6,750 nucleotides of DNA, taken from Opitutaceae bacterium (GTDB lineage: Bacteria > Verrucomicrobiota > Verrucomicrobiia > Opitutales > Opitutaceae). This document shows positions 1-5,504 of this stretch, in pieces. The DNA lies in assembly GCA_016763045.1 (NCBI GenBank), contig JAESUN010000084.1, positions 1-6,750 on the forward strand. The letters are read 5' to 3'. Numbering within the stretch: the stretch's first letter is position 1; each line of letters starts with the position of its first letter. The notes under the pieces were generated by a model. The model saw nothing but the letters and a program-made list of their open reading frames with translations. It was not told the DNA's origin and made no database searches. A program made the position numbers and the translations under genes.

Positions 1-1213
1 TCAGACGATCCATAATAAACGCTGCCCTGGCCATATAACCGGTGGATTCCAGCAAACCAATAAAGAAGAAAAGGATCAGAATCTGCGGCAGAAAAATCAG
101 AACCCCGCCAACCCCTGCAATGATCCCATCCGTCACCAGACCTTGCAGATCACCCGCAGGCATCACTCCCTTCACCCAACCGGCAAACGAAGAAACCAAT
201 CCATCGATCAAATCCATCGGATAGTTCGCCAGGGTAAAAATAGACATGAAAAGAGCGGACATGATCCCACCCAGGATCAACCAACCAAAAATCGGATGCA
301 ACGTCACGGCATCGATCCGATCCGACATACTCAGATGATCCAACTGCTGCCGATCCACAACCTCCTGACAGATCTCAGTGATATTATCATAACGGGCCGC
401 AACAATAGCCCCTCTCCAATCATAGGCATCTCTCTTCCAGCCAAATTCCCACGTAAGCACTGCCTCCATCGCCTCAGGCACCGTATGGCCTGAACCCTGT
501 AGCCGCACCGATTCCTGCTCGGTTAGCAATAACAACGACTCCGCACGGGAAACCCGTTCGGAATGACGCCCTCCTGCAAGAAGTTTAGCCGAAATATCGC
601 CCAATGCTTCCTCCACTTTCTCAGGCAAAACCCATTCATGCGAGGGACAAGGAATATCCGACCGGCTCATTGCCAGGCGCAATTCCAGCAAACCCTTACC
701 CGAATTCGCTTCACACGGGATAACGGGAATACCCAGCTTTTTTTCCAAACCAGCGACATCAATCGTCAGCCCGGACTGAGCCGCGATATCCATCATGTTC
801 AAAACTAAAATTGTCGGTAGTCCTAAATCAAATACCTGATGAACCAAATAGAGGTTTCGCTCCAGATTACTGGCATCGACGATACAGACCACCCGCCCTG
901 GACGCGGCGTATCGACACGGCGCCCATACAACACATCTCGCAAAATAGCTTCATCCGGCGAACGCGCTGCCAAGCTGTAAGATCCCGGTAGATCAATAAT
1001 TTTCAACGGCTTCCCATGCTGAGAGAAAAACTCCCCAATCTTCTTCTCCACCGTTACGCCTGGGTAGTTTCCGACCTTCTGCCGAAGTCCCGTTAAATGA
1101 TTAAAAATGGTGGTTTTTCCGCAATTCGGATTTCCCACAAATGCATAAACCGAAGATTGTATTTCTTCGTAACCCAAAGGGTCGTGCCCTTTTTGAGGTG
1201 AAAGTGTGTCCAT
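1..1213 (-). CDS. feoB: Ferrous iron transporter FeoB, N-terminal part (cut by left window edge)
   Basis: Inner-membrane Fe(II) transporter with a cytosolic G-protein domain. The reading frame is open from an ATG at 1213 to base 1, giving 404 visible residues of a protein usually about 700 or more long; the 3' end lies outside the window. G motifs are clear: G1 GNPNCGKT at residues 27-34, the G2 threonine in YPGVTVE (Thr54), G3 DLPG at 74-77 and G4 NMMD at 139-142. The G5 region is near residues 167-174 (CEANSGKG) and is less canonical. A helical linker follows, then membrane segments at about 309-330 and 367-388, the second leading into the FeoB signature ESTGYMARAAF (389-399). A short 20-residue extension precedes the G domain. 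The gene starts 14 bases after the feoA stop, so it is almost certainly cotranscribed with the two FeoA genes. The upstream sequence is A-rich with no clear Shine-Dalgarno. Family assignment is very secure; the permease core cannot be judged. Confidence 0.97.
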   Translation of the reverse strand, partial: MDTLSPQKGHDPLGYEEIQSSVYAFVGNPNCGKTTIFNHLTGLRQKVGNYPGVTVEKKIGEFFSQHGKPLKIIDLPGSYSLAARSPDEAILRDVLYGRRVDTPRPGRVVCIVDASNLERNLYLVHQVFDLGLPTILVLNMMDIAAQSGLTIDVAGLEKKLGIPVIPCEANSGKGLLELRLAMSRSDIPCPSHEWVLPEKVEEALGDISAKLLAGGRHSERVSRAESLLLLTEQESVRLQGSGHTVPEAMEAVLTWEFGWKRDAYDWRGAIVAARYDNITEICQEVVDRQQLDHLSMSDRIDAVTLHPIFGWLILGGIMSALFMSIFTLANYPMDLIDGLVSSFAGWVKGVMPAGDLQGLVTDGIIAGVGGVLIFLPQILILFFFIGLLESTGYMARAAFIMDRL

Positions 1214-1227
1214 CTTTTTTAAAACGC

Positions 1228-1464
1228 TCAATCGACGCTGATCAAAACTTGCTCTGCCTCTGAAGAACGTAAGGAAAGATGATAGCCTCGCACCCTAATT
1301 TCCAAAGGATCGCCAAAAGGGGCCACCCTGATTAATTCAATCTTTGTTCCCGGCAAAATCCCCATCTCGCGCAATTGCAAAGCACCACGCCCCCCCTCAA
1401 AAATTTCTTCGACAACACCCTTACCTCCAACCGGAAGTTCTGATAATTTACATTTCGTTCTCAT
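1228..1464 (-). CDS. feoA: FeoA, canonical ferrous iron transport accessory protein
   Basis: Small cytosolic SH3-like protein that works with FeoB in Fe(II) uptake. The 78 residues fit the usual FeoA length of about 75-85. The family pattern is nearly complete: an opening LSELPVGGKGVVEEI (7-21), the core LREMGILPGTKIELIRV (31-47), the GDPLEIRVRG turn (51-60) and the closing LSLRSSEAEQVLI (63-75). It begins at an ATG 18 bases after the stop of the upstream FeoA-like gene and ends 14 bases before feoB, so all three genes look like one operon. No Shine-Dalgarno is visible. The leader instead carries a run of seven T's (transcribed strand sense) just before the start. The single Cys5 sits outside the conserved core. 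Family assignment is secure. Confidence 0.93.
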   Translation of the reverse strand: MRTKCKLSELPVGGKGVVEEIFEGGRGALQLREMGILPGTKIELIRVAPFGDPLEIRVRGYHLSLRSSEAEQVLISVD

Positions 1465-1482
1465 CCGAAAAAAAGCGTTTCT

Positions 1483-1749
1483 TCAATCCACCTGCCGGAG
1501 CCTCTCCACCCGGATTTTTTTGCCTAAAGCCTCATTTAAGGCGATCTTTGTTCCACAGACCTTGCACATCATCATACGTTCCCCGGAAATTCGCTTAATG
1601 ATCGCTGATTCACAAAAACCCATTTCCCGTAAACGCTGGCAATCCTCATGAGGCCCCTCCAGCCCCGCAATCCGACCCTCTTCACCCAGAGGAAGATCCT
1701 TCAAGAGGATGTCTTTGGCGGGGATTTCGTCTGTGGAGCCGGATGTCAT
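1483..1749 (-). CDS. FeoA-domain protein with four cysteines, first gene of the feo operon
   Basis: A second, divergent FeoA-domain (SH3-like) protein. From the ATG at 1749 it is 88 residues. The FeoA scaffold is visible as LKDLPLGEEGRIAGLEG (16-32), CQRLREMGFCESAIIKRIS (37-55) and the C-terminal strand CKVCGTKIALNEALGKKIRV (62-81). It differs from the neighbouring FeoA in carrying Cys37, Cys46 and a CxxC pair at 62/65, which could form a metal, Fe-S or redox site; that is inference. The strand region containing CxxC replaces the GDP turn of canonical FeoA. An in-frame TTG at 1764 would add five residues (MKLLE). Neither start has a convincing ribosome binding site, so I prefer the ATG. The frame closes with a stop just upstream, so the gene is complete. 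Its place ahead of feoA and feoB suggests a role as an additional regulator or partner of FeoB. Confidence 0.87.
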   Translation of the reverse strand: MTSGSTDEIPAKDILLKDLPLGEEGRIAGLEGPHEDCQRLREMGFCESAIIKRISGERMMMCKVCGTKIALNEALGKKIRVERLRQVD

Positions 1750-1769
1750 TTCGAGCAATTTCAATGGAG

Positions 1770-1798
1770 TTGAGACTGACTTTCAATAAGAATATACA
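1770..1798 (+). promoter_or_regulatory. Possible sigma70-type promoter for the UbiA-like/methyltransferase operon
   Basis: TTGAGA (1770-1775; five of six to TTGACA) is followed after exactly 17 bases by TATACA (1793-1798; four of six to TATAAT). Transcription would start near 1805, giving a leader of roughly 107 bases before the ATG at 1912. It lies in the 147-162-base gap between the divergent feo operon and this operon. The same A/T-rich bases read TATATT on the opposite strand (1791-1796), which could be a -10 for the feo operon, but I see no matching -35 there and no convincing Fur box. Prediction by eye only. Confidence 0.33.
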
Positions 1799-1911
1799 TC
1801 CATTTCCATTTATTTCACTACAATTTCACGCGCTTCTGAGATCGACAATATTTCCCTTCCTGCTTAAATCCAGACAGCATATGCCACCCGAAGAATGAGA
1901 GATGCCTTAAA

Positions 1912-2748
1912 ATGAATCCATTGCTGAAGCTCCTTCGCTGGTTCACCATCCTCTCTCTGGATGCAGCGTCCGTTGCACTCGTTTGGCAACTTGCCTTTGC
2001 CCGCACTTTTCAGCTTTCCCTCGGTTGGCACCATTCCGTCATCCTCGTGCTCGCAGTATGGCTCGCCTACGCCGCAGACCGCTGGTTCGACGGCTGGAGA
2101 CTGGAAAAAGACAACCCTCAGAGTGAACGACATCGCTTCTATCGCTCAAACAGACGCTTACTCCCCTTCATCTGGATTCCCCTCTTTGCGACCAGCATCT
2201 TCCTCTCGATCCACAGGCTCTCCGCCACAGAACTGCGCAGCGGCCTCTATCTTCTCTCTGCCACTCTCCTTTATTTCGGGCTCATCCATCTCATCCAAAT
2301 CAAGGAGCATAAAGGTCTGCCCAAAGAAATAGGTACGGGGCTACTTTTCGCCGCAGGGGTTGGCCTCTTCCTTTTTCCCGGCAGCATCGACCCTCTTTTA
2401 CCTCTCTACCTCTGCCTCTTTGGCCTTCTCTGCTTCGTCAACTGCGCCTTCATTGGTATCTGGGAAGAAGATAACGACAAAGAGCAACGCCAAGCCTCAC
2501 TCGCCCGTCATCATCCATCGATCATCCACTGGATCCCGGCCATAGCCCCCTTTCTCTCCCTCCTATCCCTACTCCCATTACTCTGGGATTCAGCCTATAC
2601 TCTCTGGCCTCTAGCGGCCTCCTTTTCAGCCAGCTTCCTTCTCCTCGACCTCTTGCATCGGACCCATCGTAATATTCCAGTCAAAATCATCCGCCCCCTG
2701 GCCGATCTCGTCCTATTGAGCCCCCTCATTCTTTTGCTTTTTCTGTGA
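1912..2748 (+). CDS. UbiA-like polytopic membrane protein (putative prenyltransferase family)
   Basis: A 278-residue, very hydrophobic protein with about nine predicted membrane helices (roughly 13-32, 40-55, 84-101, 111-130, 141-156, 162-182, 205-225, 228-248, 262-278), the number typical of UbiA-type prenyltransferases. Two acidic motifs face loops as in that superfamily: YAADRWFDGWR (53-63; Asp56, Asp60) in place of the first NDxxDxxxD motif, and IWEEDND (183-189; Glu185, Asp189) in the position of the second DxxxD motif. Other marks I associate with a divergent UbiA-like family in planctomycetes and verrucomicrobia are RHRFY (73-77), LPKEIGTG (136-143) and VNCAFIGIWE (176-185). The canonical Asn of motif one is missing, so catalysis and substrate (prenyl diphosphate plus acceptor) are inferred. 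The ATG has only a weak GAGAG about 10 bases upstream. Its stop overlaps the start of the methyltransferase. Membrane location is secure; the enzyme class is moderately supported. Confidence 0.72.
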   Translation: MNPLLKLLRWFTILSLDAASVALVWQLAFARTFQLSLGWHHSVILVLAVWLAYAADRWFDGWRLEKDNPQSERHRFYRSNRRLLPFIWIPLFATSIFLSIHRLSATELRSGLYLLSATLLYFGLIHLIQIKEHKGLPKEIGTGLLFAAGVGLFLFPGSIDPLLPLYLCLFGLLCFVNCAFIGIWEEDNDKEQRQASLARHHPSIIHWIPAIAPFLSLLSLLPLLWDSAYTLWPLAASFSASFLLLDLLHRTHRNIPVKIIRPLADLVLLSPLILLLFL

Positions 2749-3428
2749 CCCGCCCTCTCAAAACATTTGGACGCTTAACCCGGCTCTATCAACTGCTCGA
2801 AGTTCTCGCCTTCGGTAACAGCCTAGCCAAAGCCCGCTTCGCCTTTCTACCAGACCTCAGCCACTGCCGAAAAATTCTCATCTTAGGAGAAGGTGACGGA
2901 CGCTTCCTCCTGCAACTCCACAAACAAAACCCAACTGCCACCATTGAGTGCATCGATCTGAGCGCAAAGATGCTAGCCAAAGCCAAAGAACGACTGCACA
3001 CCCACGGCAATCCAGAGACCCTCGCAAACCTACATTTCCGTCAGGCCGACATTCGCGATATCATCCTACCTGAGAACACCTACGACGCTATCATTACCCT
3101 CTTTTTTCTCGATTGCTTCAATCAAGATTCATCCGAAAAAATTATTTCAAAAATGGCCCCAAGCCTGCAATCCGGCGGGCATTGGTATTGGGCCGATTTT
3201 CGCCAACCAGCTAAAGGATGGCGAGCCTTCCGCGCCCGCATCTGGCTCGCCATGCTCTATCAATTCTTCCGCTGGCAAACCAATATCGAGGCGACTCATA
3301 TCGTACCTACCGAAAGCATCCTCAAGCAAAACAAACTCATCCTCTTAAAATCCATCAACCGTCAAGCGGGCCTGATCCGCACCACACTCTTTCAGAAAGA
3401 GTCTAAGAAGTTATCTAGACCGGATTAA
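2745..3428 (+). CDS. Class I SAM-dependent methyltransferase
   Basis: A 227-residue Rossmann-fold methyltransferase. The SAM-binding motif I is ILILGEGDGRF (44-54), motif II ends in the acidic residue of ECIDLSAKML (68-77, Asp71), the adenine-contact region is RQADIRD (99-105), and motif IV is YDAIITLFFLDCF (113-125). The strand-five region GGHWYWADFRQP (144-155) follows, and the C-terminal INRQAGLIRTTLFQK resembles the end of UbiE/Methyltransf_25-like small-molecule enzymes. The start is GTG at 2745, overlapping the TGA of the upstream membrane-protein gene in the sequence GTGA. There is no separate ribosome binding site, so translation is probably coupled by re-initiation. No signal peptide; expected in the cytosol or at the membrane surface next to its partner. 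Together the two genes suggest modification of a lipid or isoprenoid product, but the substrate is unknown. Confidence 0.88.
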   Translation: MTRPLKTFGRLTRLYQLLEVLAFGNSLAKARFAFLPDLSHCRKILILGEGDGRFLLQLHKQNPTATIECIDLSAKMLAKAKERLHTHGNPETLANLHFRQADIRDIILPENTYDAIITLFFLDCFNQDSSEKIISKMAPSLQSGGHWYWADFRQPAKGWRAFRARIWLAMLYQFFRWQTNIEATHIVPTESILKQNKLILLKSINRQAGLIRTTLFQKESKKLSRPD

Positions 3429-3510
3429 CAGAATCGACAAGATCGCTTATCACATTACTTAACTTCGAATTTTCTAGTCTTCATACCATCTCATAAAAAT
3501 CCTGTTAATC
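3423..3510. repeat. Inverted repeat GATTAACAG(A/G)AT bounding the intergenic element
   Basis: GATTAACAGAAT (3423-3434) is answered by ATCCTGTTAATC (3499-3510), whose reverse complement is GATTAACAGGAT, so 11 of 12 bases pair. The left arm contains the TAA stop of the methyltransferase (3426-3428). The arms are 64 bases apart and enclose one copy of the 48-nt direct repeat, in the gap between two convergent genes. It may be a degenerate mobile or REP-like intergenic element. The loop is too long and there is no T-run, so it does not look like a simple terminator. Confidence 0.5.
3452..3499 (+). repeat. 48-nt direct repeat, left copy
   Basis: By eye, 40 of 48 bases match 4812-4859 without gaps. 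The first 15 bases (ACATTACTTAACTTC) and the block TTCATACC (3479-3486) are identical. It lies downstream of the beta-propeller gene, inside the inverted repeat at 3423-3510. A second short match, CAGAATCGACAAGATCGC at 3429-3446 against 4713-4730 (14 of 18), sits just before it in the same order as on the right side, where the two parts are 81 bases apart instead of 5. Confidence 0.65.
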
Positions 3511-3525
3511 TGCGGATAAAAAATC

Positions 3526-4692
3526 TCACAATGGCTTAAAAATGTATTGGTAGACAGAGGATCGCCAACCGGGTTCTGAGAAAGCAGCACCTCGTGTCAT
3601 AGTGATTTCGATATCTAGAGTCTCTCTATTTTCCAGGATTTGAAAATTTGAGAAGTTAAGAGAATCCGGTTCACCCTCAGCCCACTGGTCAATCACATCC
3701 AGGCTGTCTCGCTCAAGACCCATTGTCTCTTCATTTATCTCTCCAATCAAAAGTGGATTCCTCGGAAGATTACCCTCAGGGGGTTCGTCACAGATATTTC
3801 CAATCCAATACAGTTTTCCGTTTTTCGTAGAACGAATAAAACGATGAAAGCTCGAGGGTGAATAGAATCGATTCCCATTCGTGTATCGAAATTCTTCTAT
3901 CGGCGCAATTGTTCGCCCATCATCCTCACTCCAAGTCATCCATTTTCGACCAGCCGTCACTGCGGTATTACTGCCACGACAAACAATGAGAATGCGGCCA
4001 TCTTTCAACACAGCTGCGTCCGGTTCGAGCAACCCGCGCGATGAAATCTCTGGGCTAATATAAAGCTGATAGGAAGGTGTCCACAATCCGTCAACGTTTC
4101 GTCGCATCAGAACCACTCCGCCCTTTGTCAGCCCATAATCCGTGCCCTGTTGATAACAAACCATGGGATAAAAGGCTCTGCCTTCTTCTCCAAAACAAAT
4201 ACTCTGGCCTCGATACGCTCTGTTCGTCTTGGCAAAGCTCTCATCAAACGGTGTATCACTGCAAAACTCTGGACCTTCCTCATAACGTAGACACTGAGAG
4301 TCACCATTATCCTCGCTCACAAAAACATGATCATGAAACGGATGCTCACCTGTCTCCCAATCAAAGGTATACAGCTCGTTCCCCGGCCAGATACGCTTCA
4401 TCATAAACCGATAAAGACGACCCGTTGATGAATCAAACATTGGATTGCCGGGATAGGTAACAATGCCTCCCTCTTTTCTTTGTACCGTAACCCCCTCCAG
4501 AATCTCCTCCTCCAACCAAGAACGTCCATTATCTATCGACCGACGCACTCGAAAATTCCGGTAATCATCCGAAGCCGTGCTAGTCTTTAAGATCTCTTCC
4601 CTCTCTAATTTACTACCCGTATAGCCAACACTGGCGATCAAAACCGCTTCACCCTCCTTTTCTGCCTCAATGTAGCATTTTTGTTCGATCAT
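3526..4692 (-). CDS. Sialidase-superfamily (BNR/Asp-box) beta-propeller protein
   Basis: A 388-residue protein with the features of the six-bladed sialidase-like fold. Asp-box motifs appear as SIDNGRSW (52-59, complete), SEDNGDS (126-132, degenerate) and SEDDGRT (255-261), at the turns expected between strands of successive blades. The stretch EPDAAVLKDGRILIVCRGS (223-241) and the line RNPLLIGEI (311-319) are also typical of exo-sialidase-like proteins common in Verrucomicrobiota, Lentisphaerota and Planctomycetota. The N terminus MIEQKCYIEAEKEGEAV has no signal peptide, so the protein is predicted to be cytosolic. No FRIP-type motif is seen, so true neuraminidase activity is not supported; a role in carbohydrate turnover is inference. 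The gene stands alone: it converges on the methyltransferase (97-base gap) and is about 300 bases from the next minus-strand gene, beyond a terminator. The ATG has no visible Shine-Dalgarno. Repeats flank the gene on both sides. Confidence 0.8.
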   Translation of the reverse strand: MIEQKCYIEAEKEGEAVLIASVGYTGSKLEREEILKTSTASDDYRNFRVRRSIDNGRSWLEEEILEGVTVQRKEGGIVTYPGNPMFDSSTGRLYRFMMKRIWPGNELYTFDWETGEHPFHDHVFVSEDNGDSQCLRYEEGPEFCSDTPFDESFAKTNRAYRGQSICFGEEGRAFYPMVCYQQGTDYGLTKGGVVLMRRNVDGLWTPSYQLYISPEISSRGLLEPDAAVLKDGRILIVCRGSNTAVTAGRKWMTWSEDDGRTIAPIEEFRYTNGNRFYSPSSFHRFIRSTKNGKLYWIGNICDEPPEGNLPRNPLLIGEINEETMGLERDSLDVIDQWAEGEPDSLNFSNFQILENRETLDIEITMTRGAAFSEPGWRSSVYQYIFKPL

Positions 4693-4757
4693 AATTGTGA
4701 AAAAAATTCAGACAGAAGTAACAAGATCACCAAGAGTGTTAATTACAGGTAACATAG

Positions 4758-4763
4758 ATTATA
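4758..4763 (-). promoter_or_regulatory. Possible -10 box for the beta-propeller gene
   Basis: On the minus strand this reads TATAAT, a perfect -10 consensus, placed to give a leader of about 60 bases before the ATG at 4692. No good -35 hexamer lies 16-18 bases upstream, so support is limited to the -10 and the position. Confidence 0.3.
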
Positions 4764-4811
4764 TTTATTCGTCACGGCTAATTGATTCAGGACTTAAAAT
4801 CTTATTTAGTT

Positions 4812-4859
4812 ACATTACTTAACTTCAAATTATCTAGCTTTCATACCTTTTCCCAAAAA
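4812..4859 (+). repeat. 48-nt direct repeat, right copy
   Basis: Same orientation as the left copy at 3452-3499, with eight mismatches in 48 bases and no gaps. It lies 120 bases upstream of the beta-propeller start, so the two copies bracket that gene. The outer GATTAACAG arms seen around the left copy are not recognisable here. Confidence 0.65.
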
Positions 4860-4869
4860 CCATGCAAAT

Positions 4870-4884
4870 TAAAGTCAGACTTTA
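4870..4884. promoter_or_regulatory. 15-nt perfect palindrome, possible operator
   Basis: TAAAGTC-A-GACTTTA: two 7-base arms around one central A. It sits between the right repeat copy and the terminator, about 180 bases upstream of the beta-propeller start. The symmetry suits a dimeric DNA-binding protein, but the distance from the gene is large and one short palindrome can arise by chance. Confidence 0.25.
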
Positions 4885-4933
4885 GAAACGATTCCATACC
4901 CACGGAATAGTCCTATCCCGCCTATTCTACGCA

Positions 4934-4968
4934 AAAAGACCGGGCAATTTATGATCGCCCGGTCTTTT
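4934..4968 (-). terminator. Strong intrinsic terminator after the DUF3568-like gene
   Basis: A perfect 12-bp stem pairs 4934-4945 (AAAAGACCGGGC) with 4957-4968 (GCCCGGTCTTTT) around an 11-base loop. Read on the minus strand the GC-rich stem is followed by a run of five T's, as expected 21 bases after the stop codon at 4990. The arms are A/T-tailed on both sides, so it could also stop plus-strand transcription. Confidence 0.88.
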
Positions 4969-4989
4969 CTTTGAAAGTTGAAGTAGTAG

Positions 4990-5397
4990 TTACATCTTCC
5001 GATAGATGTAGCTGAAAATTTGAGCCGACTTGCTTTCGTTTCCAGTTAACCCAACTCGAATGCGGACATTCGTGAACGCCTCGTATCGTTTGAGTTTGAT
5101 GGCAACCTTCTGATCTCCAGCTCCGCGAAAGATCAGTGTCGAAAGCATGGGACTACTGACTTTTTCATCGACTAAAGTATAGTCCAGCCCGGGCATGCTA
5201 TTCTTAATACCCTGCTCTATCGTTTTAATATCCAGATCCAAGTGAACATCCCAGTTACCTGTGAAAACATTGTATTTGGCTTGCTGGATGAGTTTCAGCG
5301 TATCCTCTTCGCTGTTAGCTGCACTCGCCACTAGCGACACGCTAATAGAAACGAACAAAGCCAGAAACACTCGATTGAAACAATTCAAGTTTATCAT
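4990..5397 (-). CDS. Small exported protein, DUF3568-like
   Basis: A 135-residue protein with a clear Sec signal peptide: a short polar start (MINLNCFNR), a hydrophobic core at 10-24 (VFLALFVSISVSLVA) and likely cleavage after Ala26 or Ala27. There is no lipobox cysteine after the core, so it should be soluble in the periplasm or beyond. The mature part is about 108 residues. Its C-terminal half, DQKVAIKLKRYEAFTNVRIRVG followed by LTGNESKSAQIFSYIYRKM (positions 95-135), resembles the C-terminal pattern I remember for DUF3568 proteins (basic strand, T-x-V-x-I-R-V-G, then a helix). That family has no known function, so no role is assigned. The ATG has only a weak AAGAA-like sequence upstream. 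The gene is followed closely by a strong terminator and is separated by 107 bases from the upstream beta-helix gene, so it may be a separate unit or the last gene of that operon. Confidence 0.78.
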   Translation of the reverse strand: MINLNCFNRVFLALFVSISVSLVASAANSEEDTLKLIQQAKYNVFTGNWDVHLDLDIKTIEQGIKNSMPGLDYTLVDEKVSSPMLSTLIFRGAGDQKVAIKLKRYEAFTNVRIRVGLTGNESKSAQIFSYIYRKM

Positions 5398-5404
5398 GTT
5401 CTTA

Positions 5405-5432
5405 AAACTACGAGACGCGATTTGCTTGTCAA
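5405..5432 (-). promoter_or_regulatory. Possible promoter of the DUF3568-like gene
   Basis: On the minus strand a perfect -35 TTGACA (5427-5432) is followed after 16 bases by TAGTTT (5405-5410), a poor -10. Transcription would begin almost at the ATG at 5397, giving a near-leaderless mRNA, which weakens the call. Confidence 0.25.
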
Positions 5433-5504
5433 CCTCTCCAAACAGATAAGGAGTCTAGAGGATTCACCCCATGCACTGGGCTTAATCAGCGATCAAAAAA
5501 GCCT

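Larger units (their letters stand above)
4693..4989. other. 297-base A/T-rich intergenic stretch upstream of the beta-propeller gene
   Basis: No coding potential is apparent. From left to right it holds the short repeat part at 4713-4730, a possible -10 box at 4758-4763, the right copy of the 48-nt repeat at 4812-4859, a 15-nt palindrome at 4870-4884, a short inverted pair GAATAG/CTATTC (4905-4910 and 4922-4927) and the intrinsic terminator at 4934-4968. The terminator isolates the beta-propeller gene from transcription coming from the right, so that gene should have its own promoter here. Confidence 0.6.

Noticed and set aside
143..808. Plus-strand open frames (143-493 and 563-808) opposite feoB
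   Set aside because: They are antisense shadows of a clear FeoB coding frame, are rich in His/Arg/Gln/Pro without any family pattern, and have no leader signals.
1881..1898. Five-codon ORF (ATG CCA CCC GAA GAA TGA) ahead of the UbiA-like gene
   Set aside because: A leader peptide is possible, but there is no ribosome binding site, no attenuator hairpin and no codon bias; such short ORFs occur by chance.
1765..1911. Fur box or iron-responsive operator in the feo upstream region
   Set aside because: I looked on both strands for the GATAATGATAATCATTATC-type pattern and saw no acceptable match; the region is simply A/T-rich.
1818..2133. Minus-strand frames overlapping the start of the UbiA-like gene
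   Set aside because: No recognisable motifs; the plus-strand frame has consistent membrane segments and couples to the methyltransferase.
4077..4406. 109-residue plus-strand frame inside the beta-propeller gene
   Set aside because: It is antisense to a well-supported coding frame and shows no domain features.
3423..4859. CRISPR array or insertion sequence around the repeats
   Set aside because: Only two diverged copies, separated by more than 1.3 kb and a gene, with no transposase and no regular spacers.
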